A stretch of 64,000 bases of DNA. Origin: Bacteroidota bacterium (GTDB taxonomy: Bacteria; Bacteroidota; Bacteroidia; Chitinophagales; Chitinophagaceae). A program made the translations under genes and the position numbers. The notes beneath the pieces are model-generated. The model searched no databases, was not told where the DNA came from, and saw nothing but the letters and a program-made list of their open reading frames with translations. The stretch is taken from assembly GCA_018266555.1 (NCBI GenBank), contig JAFEAF010000001.1, forward strand, positions 124,001-188,000, in the 5' to 3' direction. This document shows, piece by piece, positions 27,063 through 36,260 of the stretch (the first letter of the stretch is position 1; each line of letters opens with the position of its first letter).

Positions 27063-30000
27063 ATGTTGAAAATCATTACCAGCCTCTCTTTTCTGTATGC
27101 CATTACTTTCATCCTGCTATTATGGTATGGAATATATTACTATAAAGCATTATCCAAGCCCGGGAAGAGAAAAAAAATATTCTTACCGGTTTTTATTGTA
27201 ATCAGCTTGGTATGTTTTTTATTTCTCTGGGTAAATTTTCATGCCCCGTTGAATCTGAAAACCTACAGTAATATCGATCATAATTTTATACGGCATGATG
27301 GTTTCCTGGTTTCGAAGCAAATTGAATTGGGCAAGTCTGATACTGTAAATAACGGTAATAGCTCATTTAACCGGTTTCAGTTTTCCAAAGAAAACGGTAA
27401 GGTCGTATTGTCATCACAATATTCGGAAGAACCATTTTATATAGCATCATCCGATATATATAAGCTGGCTTCAGCTCATTTTCCTGCAGATGCCCATATG
27501 CTATCCTTCAAATCTGATTCATTTCAGGTGGAATTGTATAAGACCGGTGAACAGGATTTTGAGATGAATGTAAACGGTGTTGTATTCAAAGCGGTAAAAG
27601 GAATCAAAAAGGGGCTATCTGCCTGGAATGTTTTCAAAGATGTTGATGCATTTGTTAACTCAATATATTATAGCAATCCATCACTGTCAGGTAGTTTAAA
27701 AAATATATATTTTCTTCGCGACAGTATCTCAAAATCCGGATATGGAAGAATAACATATTTCCTCTCGGGAAATTTGATCAGGGAAGCTTCCTATGTCAGT
27801 TACGAAGGAAAAAAACTTCAGCTATCAGACCTGACTTTTAAAACTGTGATACCAGATGTATGCCGGTTTGCCTGGGGCCTGGGGTTTTTGGATAATAATA
27901 AAAACCAGTTTCTTTTAAAGAATGGAAGCGGAGCGGATTTTACAATCCTCAACAGGTTCCCGGTTTCCTATCCATTAACAGAAGAAGAAAAGAATAACTG
28001 GACTAAACATACGGTCAATAAATTTCTGGTGTCCAACACTAATGACCTGGAACATATACCTTCCGTTTTCAGCGAAGGGTTTTTATTTGCATCAGCAAGC
28101 AAGGACAGTGCAGATTATTTTTCTCCGGTATTGCTTAGTTATCAAAAAAGTGCGGGTAACGCAGCATTGCAATTAAAGGCGAGTTTATTAAATAAACCCA
28201 AAATCGAGCTCGGCTGGAAAGAAAATAAATTGTTGTTGCCGGCAGCATCCAAAAATTTTGAATGGATTTTTTCATTGAGAAATACATATAACTGGGAATT
28301 TGATAACCGTATCTTGTCAAATAATCAATGGCAGGCCGCCATTTTTGGAATGCTGGGTTTCTTTTTTGCAATGATATTTTTTAATGCTTTATTGAAACCT
28401 GCTGAAAAATTAAGTTGGGTTTGGCAATTGCTTTCCTGTATTACTTTAGCTTTTCTCACGACCAGAATTTTCCTGTATTGGCGGTATAAAAGTTTTCCGC
28501 CTTATGAAGGAATGGATCTGCCTTCCCAACAACAACTGCAAAGCATCTGGAATTTCCGGATAATTATTTATACCGGGATTGCACTGGGGCTTTTCTTTGG
28601 AATTGATTTGTTCAGGCGATTCTATTTATCGCTCATCCCAAAAATTATTATTGGAGATTGGAGCAGGCCAGGGTTATTAAAATTCTCAATACTTAAACGA
28701 CTCACACGGCAATATACCAAATACATTTATTTTATTTCCTGGTTAACAGTACTTGCTGCCTGCTTTGGATGGGCCTACCTGAAACATTTTGATGTCAACG
28801 ATTGCCGGCATATCTCGCTGGTGTTGATGTCTGTTTATTTTATTTTTCTTTACATTTCATATCGGCATTCGCCGTTGGTAGTTTCAGCAGAAAAAAGTTG
28901 GTGGAAGATAGATACATTCAGGCCGGTTCAAATACTGGTAAGTAATCCTTTCAAGATACTCCTTTCAATCAGTTTATTGGGAACATTTATTTTTATAGAT
29001 ATTGGTTTTGCAATTGTATACCTGAATTTTCTTTTGTTTCATGAAGCTTTTTTAAATATTAATTACAGTATCTCAGGATTATCGGCCGGAAACTTGGTTA
29101 ATAGAAGAGTATTTATAATTTCTTCATTACTATATTCTTCTTTATTCATGCTAAACCTTTTATTTACCCCATATTTCCTCGGATTTGTTTTACAATTACC
29201 CCAAATGGCGTTCACCATTATCTTTTCTTTTTTTGCTTTGGTGATTATTTTAAATATCATTCGTGTACTGGCTCCTGAGATGAAACGTAAGCGTCTTGCA
29301 TCGTTTCTTTTGATTTTTTTGCCATTGTTATCCCTGGCCTATTTTAAATTTATTCCCAAGGAAACCATTTTGGATAAAGCTGAAAGAACAAAATACAGGA
29401 TTGATGTGTTAACCATGCCACCGGACAAAGCTGTTCAATTGGCATATGAGGAAGGAAAAACCTATGAGCCGGTAATCCGTGCGGCACAGAACCAATGGTT
29501 CATTAATACATTTATATATGAAAAAAATAACCCGGCTGTAAATTCTATTTATTTTCATTTGTTGCCACATGCTCCGCAGAACAAAGGAGCGAAATATAAT
29601 GCTCAGGCGACAGATCTTGTTGCCAGTCGTTTTTTCATAGCAGAACATGGGAAGTGGTCTGTTCTTTTATTTGTTTTACTTTTATTGCTTCCGGTGATCA
29701 TGCTGGCGCCGTTTTATAAACTTTATCCTGATTTTACCAATAGAACGAATACAAATTATCCAACAGTTACATTAGGTTTCACCCTGCTTAATTATTTATT
29801 GATCAGTGCCCTGCTGGTAATTTTAGCAGCCACAGGAAAATATATTTTCTTCGGGCAGGATCTTCCATTTGGAAGTATTCTAAGCAAGCAATCTGTATTG
29901 TTTCCTTCTTTATTGTTTGTAATAGTGATCCTTTTGTTTAAAACTATTCCGATTCAATATTATTTGAATCGCAAAAAAAATATTCCTGGCATCATTGTCT

Positions 30001-32300
30001 TTTCAGGGTTGTTTGCACTCCTCCTGTTTGTGAAACCGGCGTTTAATAAAAACAAAGAGTTCAATGTGAGCGATCTGTCAACAGGTATGAATGAATTTAT
30101 ACAAGCCAATCTGCAACCGGCATTGGATTATATTGATACATCCCGAAAAAGCAGAAGATTGCCATTGGCAAAAAAAGATGCATTATTTACCGATTCACTG
30201 AGAAAGTTGATCGCATCCGGGGCTCTTAGTAGCGGAAGAAAATTTTTTCAAGACGAAGTTGCAACTTACCTGAAAGGGGATTTTAAACAACATCTTGATC
30301 AAAACAGCTTTTTATACTTAAACCTGAATTCGGGAACTCCCCAACTGAATGCCAATAAAAATTATTTCAGGATAGAGCCACCCCCTCATTTGCAATATGC
30401 GTGGACAGGGAATGTTTTCGGGGACTCCACTGTTTATAATATAGCTTTATGGGATCGAAAATCGGGCTCAATAGTTGAAAAGCATATTTCTAATTTTACC
30501 GATCAACGTGAAATAGATTTAACTTCCGGATTATTATTGTCATTCAGAGAGGCAATAACCCCGGGCCTTTATAAAAAACTATACCTCGTAAACAATTCAG
30601 GTGCCAACCTGCAGGTAAGACTGGAGAATAAAGGGAAAACACTCTACAAAGGAGATAGCCTGTTAATTCAAAACCCATCCCGGTTTATTCTTGATGATCC
30701 GGCTACCGGGAATGAAAAGATAGTTACAGTTCAGCCCGATGCATTTATGAAGAATTATTTTGTAAATGGGAACCGGTACTATATTTATCCGTTGGGAAGC
30801 CGGTTTATCTGGGCAAGAAATTTTGCTGAAAGCATTGCTGCAGATTATATCAATATGGATGGTTCCAGGCGGAATGCAGTTGTTTCACTGGATTTTGAAA
30901 TGATGGATTCACTTTCGCAGATTATGGGAAAATATGTAGGTAAGGATTCTGCGTATAATAAGGAAGCTGAATATGGCATCTGTATTGCCGATGGAAACGG
31001 GCGGTTACTGGCCATGAATGATTTTCTTAAAGACGTGTCGAGGCCTGATCCGAATAACAGAGCTGCTTTTTATAATATAATAAATAATGAAAGCAGTATA
31101 ATACCTCAATCGCAATTGAGAAAATTGTTGGGTAATATTAATATGCTTCGGTTAAATCCCGGTCCGGGATCAACTTTAAAGCCCATTGTTTTTACATCTG
31201 TAGCCTCGCAGTTAAATATTAACTGGGATGAGTTTGCTTCGGATGGTTTTTCTCATCCTCAAAATTATTTTGGCGGCGAGCCGGTGGCACAATATGATTT
31301 TGAAGAATATCATGGATTGATAAAAAAGCTAACAGAATATTTGCGGTTGTCAGACAATTATTTTCATTCTAATGTAATCTTGTTAGGATCCTATCCTAAA
31401 CAAAACCTGAATAATATTCTGTCAAAATACTTCATTACACAAAAGCAGGACACCGGAATGCACTGGCCCTACTTTTTTTACAGCGGAAAAACATATTGGC
31501 TTGATGGATTTGAAAACTGGCCAGGCTATGCCAACGGTAAAGCGCATTTCGGCATGGATAGTTCTTTTCTTTCCATTGGTATGTTGAGTAATTATGGAAT
31601 TTATAATCATAATCCCGGTAAGAGTTTTGATCGGTTCCCTTCTACGTATGATTCGCTTCTTTTTGGGAATGCAGGCAATCGTTCGGGGTTTATTTTACCG
31701 GAATGCAGTTTGTTCGATCAGCAAGGCGGTAATTTTAATATGGGAATTCCGTATGATGTTTTTGCAAATTGTTTCCGGGGACATGTGAAAGGCAGCAGCC
31801 AGGTACTGATACCACCCGTGAAAATGCTGGAAGCATTTGGAAAGACAATTACTCTAAACCGGAATTATAATCTGACGCTGAATCCTTACGTTTCTTCATT
31901 AAACTTTACTCCTTTTTATATAGACAGCAACATAGGTTACAATAATTTTCTTTCAACAATGCGTGACGGAGTTTATTCCGGTATGAAAGAGGCATTGTTC
32001 AACGGTACAGCAGGTTTATTAGGCCGGCAATTAAAAAATGGTGCTCCTTATTTTTATTATGCTAAAACAGGAACCACTGGAGATAATGAATTGAAGACGA
32101 AATCCAAACTTTTAGCAGTGGTGATTTCTGCAAAAGATATCAGCAGTCCTGACTATACGTTTAAGCATTTCAATAAATTCTTTACAATATATTTTACTTC
32201 TCAAAACGGACCGGCAAAACAAAATGTAGAATTACAAAAACAGGTGATACGATATCTGGAAAGTTCAAATGCATTTAAAAAACTGATGCAAACGAATTGA
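27063..32300 (+). CDS. Giant SEDS-like glycosyltransferase/penicillin-binding transpeptidase fusion
   Basis: A 1745-residue inner-membrane protein. TM1 and TM2 are at about 4-25 and 39-57, an extracytoplasmic domain runs to about 420, then about a dozen TM segments span 423-1000. The loop before residue 865 reads KYNAQATDLVASRFFIAEHG and resembles the TDFIF..EELG loop of RodA/FtsW with its essential Asp (D851); DLPFGSILSKQS (LPF at 934-936) resembles the SEDS LPFISYGGSS motif. The C-terminal ~450 residues carry penicillin-binding motifs: S1370-TLK1373 in GPGSTLKPI, S1430-D-N1432, and K1668-TGTT. It could thus polymerise and cross-link peptidoglycan in one chain. Transpeptidase call firm, SEDS call an inference from pattern. 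Confidence 0.82.
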   Translation: MLKIITSLSFLYAITFILLLWYGIYYYKALSKPGKRKKIFLPVFIVISLVCFLFLWVNFHAPLNLKTYSNIDHNFIRHDGFLVSKQIELGKSDTVNNGNSSFNRFQFSKENGKVVLSSQYSEEPFYIASSDIYKLASAHFPADAHMLSFKSDSFQVELYKTGEQDFEMNVNGVVFKAVKGIKKGLSAWNVFKDVDAFVNSIYYSNPSLSGSLKNIYFLRDSISKSGYGRITYFLSGNLIREASYVSYEGKKLQLSDLTFKTVIPDVCRFAWGLGFLDNNKNQFLLKNGSGADFTILNRFPVSYPLTEEEKNNWTKHTVNKFLVSNTNDLEHIPSVFSEGFLFASASKDSADYFSPVLLSYQKSAGNAALQLKASLLNKPKIELGWKENKLLLPAASKNFEWIFSLRNTYNWEFDNRILSNNQWQAAIFGMLGFFFAMIFFNALLKPAEKLSWVWQLLSCITLAFLTTRIFLYWRYKSFPPYEGMDLPSQQQLQSIWNFRIIIYTGIALGLFFGIDLFRRFYLSLIPKIIIGDWSRPGLLKFSILKRLTRQYTKYIYFISWLTVLAACFGWAYLKHFDVNDCRHISLVLMSVYFIFLYISYRHSPLVVSAEKSWWKIDTFRPVQILVSNPFKILLSISLLGTFIFIDIGFAIVYLNFLLFHEAFLNINYSISGLSAGNLVNRRVFIISSLLYSSLFMLNLLFTPYFLGFVLQLPQMAFTIIFSFFALVIILNIIRVLAPEMKRKRLASFLLIFLPLLSLAYFKFIPKETILDKAERTKYRIDVLTMPPDKAVQLAYEEGKTYEPVIRAAQNQWFINTFIYEKNNPAVNSIYFHLLPHAPQNKGAKYNAQATDLVASRFFIAEHGKWSVLLFVLLLLLPVIMLAPFYKLYPDFTNRTNTNYPTVTLGFTLLNYLLISALLVILAATGKYIFFGQDLPFGSILSKQSVLFPSLLFVIVILLFKTIPIQYYLNRKKNIPGIIVFSGLFALLLFVKPAFNKNKEFNVSDLSTGMNEFIQANLQPALDYIDTSRKSRRLPLAKKDALFTDSLRKLIASGALSSGRKFFQDEVATYLKGDFKQHLDQNSFLYLNLNSGTPQLNANKNYFRIEPPPHLQYAWTGNVFGDSTVYNIALWDRKSGSIVEKHISNFTDQREIDLTSGLLLSFREAITPGLYKKLYLVNNSGANLQVRLENKGKTLYKGDSLLIQNPSRFILDDPATGNEKIVTVQPDAFMKNYFVNGNRYYIYPLGSRFIWARNFAESIAADYINMDGSRRNAVVSLDFEMMDSLSQIMGKYVGKDSAYNKEAEYGICIADGNGRLLAMNDFLKDVSRPDPNNRAAFYNIINNESSIIPQSQLRKLLGNINMLRLNPGPGSTLKPIVFTSVASQLNINWDEFASDGFSHPQNYFGGEPVAQYDFEEYHGLIKKLTEYLRLSDNYFHSNVILLGSYPKQNLNNILSKYFITQKQDTGMHWPYFFYSGKTYWLDGFENWPGYANGKAHFGMDSSFLSIGMLSNYGIYNHNPGKSFDRFPSTYDSLLFGNAGNRSGFILPECSLFDQQGGNFNMGIPYDVFANCFRGHVKGSSQVLIPPVKMLEAFGKTITLNRNYNLTLNPYVSSLNFTPFYIDSNIGYNNFLSTMRDGVYSGMKEALFNGTAGLLGRQLKNGAPYFYYAKTGTTGDNELKTKSKLLAVVISAKDISSPDYTFKHFNKFFTIYFTSQNGPAKQNVELQKQVIRYLESSNAFKKLMQTN

Positions 32301-32409
32301 ATGAACCGTCACAATTTCCAGTAGCAAATTTGATACATTCACTTCTTCAAAAAAAAACCCTGCAGCTATTACTACAAGGTCTGTTTATCAAAAAAATTTT
32401 ATCGAATGC

Positions 32410-32850
32410 TTAGTTATTTGTCTTGCTGTCTTTGGATTTACCATTAGTTTTCACCCAGGTGTCATAAGCATCAGCGCTGAGCACTTCTCCCGTGATATGT
32501 ACAGTTTTTGGGGTTTCAACTCCTGCCAGTTGAATATATACGTCTTTATTAAATGGAGCTACAGCAGCAGCATTGTACTGAACTTTCAGTTTGGCTGTAG
32601 CGCCTGGAGCAATGGGTTCAGTAATTTTTTCCGGGGTAGTACAACCACAACTGGCCCATGTGTTTGAAACGACCACTGGTTTATTGGTAATATTTTTAAT
32701 TTCGAAAGAATAAGTGACAGGTACTCCCTGTTTAATTTTCCCGAAATCATGTTTTTCAACATTTACTTTAATCATTGAGTCGGCTTTCGTTTGAGCCATC
32801 AGTGATGCACTGAAAAAAAGAGCGATCACAGGTAATAACACTTTCTTCAT
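32410..32850 (-). CDS. DUF1573 exported protein (copy 2)
   Basis: A 146-residue protein with signal peptide (MKKVLLPVIALFFSASLMAQ) and one DUF1573 Ig-like (MSP/ASPM-type) domain: VEKHDFGKIKQGVPVTYSFEIKN, WASCGCTTPEKITEPIAPGATAKLKVQYN. The SCGCTTPE motif is the family hallmark. It is 11 bases downstream of a paralogue, clearly a tandem duplication. Periplasmic or surface location likely; function unknown. Confidence 0.9.
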   Translation of the reverse strand: MKKVLLPVIALFFSASLMAQTKADSMIKVNVEKHDFGKIKQGVPVTYSFEIKNITNKPVVVSNTWASCGCTTPEKITEPIAPGATAKLKVQYNAAAVAPFNKDVYIQLAGVETPKTVHITGEVLSADAYDTWVKTNGKSKDSKTNN

Positions 32851-32861
32851 GTTTTGAAAAT

Positions 32862-33323
32862 TTAAAGGTTTTGTTTTTTAAGAAATTCTACAGGAGCATT
32901 AGCTGGAGCAGAGCCTTGTGGCGCCTTCCAAACCGTGCCCTTGATTTTTAATTGTTCTGTCTGGTTGGTATTGTAGGTAATGGTGATGAATTTTTCGAAA
33001 TAACCTTCTGCAGCGGCGTTATATCCCACTTTAATTTTTGCAGTGGCGCCGGGAGCAATCGGTTCAGTGCTCCATTCCGGTGTGGTGCATCCGCAGCTTG
33101 CATGAACATCATTCAGTTTGAGCGGTTCCTTTCCTGTATTCACAATTTCAAAATCATAATAAACAGGTTTACCCTGGGGTATCTTTGAAAAATCATGTTC
33201 CGCTTCTTTTAACTGAAGAACATTTTGCAGAGGAGCTGTTGTATTCTGAGATGTATTATTATTTTGAGCAAAGGAATATAATGAAACACTGAGCAAAAAT
33301 AAAAGGGTCAGGAATTTCTTCAT
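32862..33323 (-). CDS. DUF1573 exported protein (copy 1)
   Basis: A 153-residue paralogue of the next gene: signal peptide ending SLYSFAQ, a low-complexity NNNTSQNTT stretch, then a DUF1573 domain (EAEHDFSKIPQGKPVYYDFEIVNTG; HASCGCTTPEWSTEPIAPGATAKIKVGYNAAAEG). Co-transcribed with the downstream copy. A CATCTTTG on the minus strand about 45 bases upstream is one base off the -7 consensus. Function unknown. Confidence 0.9.
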   Translation of the reverse strand: MKKFLTLLFLLSVSLYSFAQNNNTSQNTTAPLQNVLQLKEAEHDFSKIPQGKPVYYDFEIVNTGKEPLKLNDVHASCGCTTPEWSTEPIAPGATAKIKVGYNAAAEGYFEKFITITYNTNQTEQLKIKGTVWKAPQGSAPANAPVEFLKKQNL

Positions 33324-33437
33324 ATAAAATATATATTTGAAGACCTCAAAATTAAGTCAAAGATGTCATAATACATAGTGAGGTTGCAAGCTTAACAGCC
33401 ATTTTTTCACAGGCAGGAAAAATGTAGTTAATCTTAC

Positions 33438-33445
33438 TATTTTTG
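33438..33445 (+). promoter_or_regulatory. Bacteroidota -7 promoter element for the E1 dehydrogenase gene
   Basis: TATTTTTG, exact TAnnTTTG, ends four bases before the ATG at 33450, so the transcript would be leaderless or nearly so. No good -33 element is seen. Confidence 0.5.
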
Positions 33446-33449
33446 CTTT

Positions 33450-35840
33450 ATGCAAAGCACATTTTCTCAAACTGCTACGGAAGCGAAACTCTCTTTTGAG
33501 CGATTTAGGGAAGAAGTGTTAGAGGATTATAGAATTGCCTGCATTAGCCGGGAAACCAGCCTTTTAGGGCGCAAAGAAGTACTTACCGGAAAAGCAAAAT
33601 TTGGAATTTTTGGGGATGGAAAAGAATTACCTCAAATCGCCATGGCAAAATATTTTGCCCCCGGCGATTTCCGAAGCGGCTATTACAGAGATCAAACATT
33701 TATGCTTGCTGCAAATCTTGCTTCGGTTCAGGAGATTTTTGCACAATTATATGCAGACCCTGATCTCAAACGAGAACCATTCAGTGCCGGCAGGCAAATG
33801 AATTGCCATTTTGCAACAAGATTTGTGGATGAAAATGGAGAATGGCTTGACCTGGTGAACCATAAAAATATTTCTTCGGATATTGCTCCAACCGGCGGCC
33901 AGATGCCCAGAGGATTGGGATTAGCATTTGCTTCCAAAATATTTCGTAAGGTAGAACAGCTTCATTCATTTCCTCAACTTTCAAACAAAGGCAATGAAGT
34001 ATGTTTTACTACTATTGGAGATGCAGCAACCAGCGAAGGCTTATTTTGGGAATCTATCAATGCAGCAGGGGTCATGCAGGTACCATTGGCTGTTTTTGTT
34101 TGGGATGATGGTTATGGTATCTCGGTGCCCAAAGAATATCAAACTACTAAGTCATCCATTTCAGAAGTCTTAAGTGGATTTAAAAAAACAGATGGAAGTA
34201 ATGGATTATATATTTATAAAGTAAAAGGTTGGGATTATGCGGGAATGTGTGAAGTGTTTGAAGAAGGAATCAGGCGTACAAGAACAACCCATACCCCTGT
34301 TATCTTTCATGTGGAAGAATTGACCCAGCCGCAAGGCCACTCCACTTCCGGCAGTCATGAACGATATAAATCAGTCGAACGATTAGAATGGGAAAGAGAA
34401 TGGGATGGAATTAAAAAACTCAGAGAATGGATTGTTGCAAATGAACTGGCCACTGATAGTGAAATGGATGAGATACAGCGTGAAGCCAAAGAACATGTGA
34501 AAGAAAGTAAAGCGTTGGCATGGGAGCAATATATTCTCCCTGTAAAAAAACAGGCATCAAAAGCTGCTGAACAAATAAATGGTCTTGCATCCGGTCTCCC
34601 GAATCAGGCAACAGAACTTCGGAAGCTTGCTTCGGAATTACTGGCTATGCATGAGCCATTACGTCGTGATGTTTTGAAAATATTAAATGCAGCTTTGGAC
34701 CTGGCCGGGGATTCCGATGCAGCATTCTGGACCAAAGATTATTACAAAGATCTTTTGGAAGAAAATAAAAAATTATACAATAGCTTTTTGTACAATGAAG
34801 GCCCGAAAAGTGTTTTAAAAGTGACTGAGGTAAAAGCAGTCATTCCTGACTATGCCCCAGCTGTGAATGGATTTGAAGTGCTGAATAAATATTTTGATAA
34901 ATTATTTGCATCCAATCCCAGGGTGGTTGCATTTGGTGAAGACCTCGGACATATTGGAGATGTGAACCAGGGTTTCATGGGATTACAGGGAAAGTACGGA
35001 GAAGAAAGAATTTTTGATACCGGCATCCGTGAAGCAACTATCATTGGTCAAGGCATCGGGTTAGCTATGCGTGGCCTTCGCCCAATTGCAGAAATTCAAT
35101 ACCTGGATTATTTGCTATTTGCTCTTGAGCCCATGAGTGATGATGTAGCCACACTACATTATCGTACCGCCGGATTGCAGAGTTGCCCGTTGATAGTTCG
35201 TACTAGAGGCCATCGGTTGGAAGGAATTTGGCATAGCGGTTCTCCTATCGGAATGGTTATTAATTCGCTTCATGGAATGTATATATGCGTGCCGAGAAAT
35301 ATGACCCAGGCAGTAGGTATGTACAACACTTTGTTGCAAAGCAACGATCCAGGGTTGATCATCGAATGTTTGAACGGCTACCGGCTGAAAGAAAAACTGC
35401 CTTCTAATCTTTTGGAATTTACGGTTCCGTTCGGAATGCCTGAAACCTTAAAGGAAGGTAATGATGTTACCATTGTTTCCTACGGTTCTACATTGCGGGT
35501 GGTGCAGGAAGCAGCTTTGATGCTCGAAGCAATAGGAATAGATTGCGAAATCATAGATGTGCAAACACTTTTGCCTTTCGATATTCATCATAAAATTGCT
35601 AACTCTCTCAAAAAAACAAACCGGATTGTTTTTGTAGATGAAGATGTACCCGGAGGAGCTGCGGCATATATGTTTAATAAGGTAATGGAAGAACAGGACG
35701 GATATCGTCATCTGGATGTGGCTCCCAGAACCATCACCGGTAAAGCGCATCGTCCTGCTTATGGAAGCGATGGAGATTATTTCAGCAAACCCAATGCAGA
35801 AGAGATTGAATCAGTCATAAAGCAAATGATGCAGGAATAA
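33450..35840 (+). CDS. Fused alpha/beta E1 subunit of a branched-chain 2-oxoacid dehydrogenase
   Basis: A 796-residue thiamine-diphosphate enzyme with E1-alpha (about 1-420) and E1-beta (about 465-796) in one chain, as is usual in Bacteroidota. The alpha half has FRSGYYRDQTFMLA, PTGGQMPRGLGLA and the TPP motif TIGDAATSEGLFWESIN; HVEELTQPQGHSTSGSHERY is the phosphorylation-loop region. The beta half has VVAFGEDLG, GFMGLQGKYGEERIFDTGIREATIIGQGIGLAMRG and VFVDEDVPGGAAAY. It decarboxylates branched-chain 2-oxoacids and passes the acyl group to E2. No E2 or E3 gene is adjacent, so the partners are elsewhere. Confidence 0.94.
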   Translation: MQSTFSQTATEAKLSFERFREEVLEDYRIACISRETSLLGRKEVLTGKAKFGIFGDGKELPQIAMAKYFAPGDFRSGYYRDQTFMLAANLASVQEIFAQLYADPDLKREPFSAGRQMNCHFATRFVDENGEWLDLVNHKNISSDIAPTGGQMPRGLGLAFASKIFRKVEQLHSFPQLSNKGNEVCFTTIGDAATSEGLFWESINAAGVMQVPLAVFVWDDGYGISVPKEYQTTKSSISEVLSGFKKTDGSNGLYIYKVKGWDYAGMCEVFEEGIRRTRTTHTPVIFHVEELTQPQGHSTSGSHERYKSVERLEWEREWDGIKKLREWIVANELATDSEMDEIQREAKEHVKESKALAWEQYILPVKKQASKAAEQINGLASGLPNQATELRKLASELLAMHEPLRRDVLKILNAALDLAGDSDAAFWTKDYYKDLLEENKKLYNSFLYNEGPKSVLKVTEVKAVIPDYAPAVNGFEVLNKYFDKLFASNPRVVAFGEDLGHIGDVNQGFMGLQGKYGEERIFDTGIREATIIGQGIGLAMRGLRPIAEIQYLDYLLFALEPMSDDVATLHYRTAGLQSCPLIVRTRGHRLEGIWHSGSPIGMVINSLHGMYICVPRNMTQAVGMYNTLLQSNDPGLIIECLNGYRLKEKLPSNLLEFTVPFGMPETLKEGNDVTIVSYGSTLRVVQEAALMLEAIGIDCEIIDVQTLLPFDIHHKIANSLKKTNRIVFVDEDVPGGAAAYMFNKVMEEQDGYRHLDVAPRTITGKAHRPAYGSDGDYFSKPNAEEIESVIKQMMQE

Positions 35841-35906
35841 TATTGTAATTGCCAATTAAGTGCTAACTTAAATGGTCAACAAAATTTTGATCCTTAAATT
35901 TTTCTT

Positions 35907-36110
35907 ATGCCTATTGTAAAAGTTATTGAAGTAATCGCTTCTTCCGAAAAAAGCTTTGATGATGCTATTAAAAATGCAGTCAAAGAGGTATCCAAAACGA
36001 TTCGTAATATCGATTCCGTATTTATCAAAGACCAGAAAGTGCATGTAAAGGATGGCAAAATCAGTTCTTATGGTGTGATTTGTAAAGTTTCATTCAGGGT
36101 TGATGATTAA
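35907..36110 (+). CDS. Dodecin-family flavin-binding protein
   Basis: A 67-residue protein of standard dodecin length: KVIEVIASSEKSFDDAIKNAVKEVSKTIRNIDSVFIKDQKVHVKDGKISSYGVICKVSFRVDD split over beta-alpha-beta-beta elements (motifs VIEVIASSEKSFDDAI and SYGVICKVSF). Dodecins form hollow dodecamers that store flavins or CoA. It lies 66 bases after the E1 gene and is probably separately transcribed. Confidence 0.9.
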   Translation: MPIVKVIEVIASSEKSFDDAIKNAVKEVSKTIRNIDSVFIKDQKVHVKDGKISSYGVICKVSFRVDD

Positions 36111-36127
36111 ATAAAATTGATTTTTAA

Positions 36128-36242
36128 GGCTGTTTCAAAAATCATTGCATTTAAGAAACGACGGAACAATCTATTTAATTTTTAATGCAAAAATTTTATA
36201 GATTGCTTGCCGGTCTTGCAAAACCGATTTTTTGTAACAGCC
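36128..36242. repeat. 115-bp imperfect palindromic element (MITE-like or long hairpin)
   Basis: The ends are inverted repeats: GGCTGTTTCAAAAATC at 36128 and the complement of GGCTGTTACAAAAAATC ending at 36242. Inner parts also pair (ACAATCTAT with ATAGATTG; related AAGAAACGACGG and CCGGTCTTG arms), so the whole element can fold into one long hairpin. It lies between the dodecin and TRIC genes. GGCTGTTTCAAAA-type termini are known from several IS families, so a non-autonomous mobile element is possible; a long attenuator is the alternative. Confidence 0.5.
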
Positions 36243-36260
36243 TCTTTTAATCAGATTATT

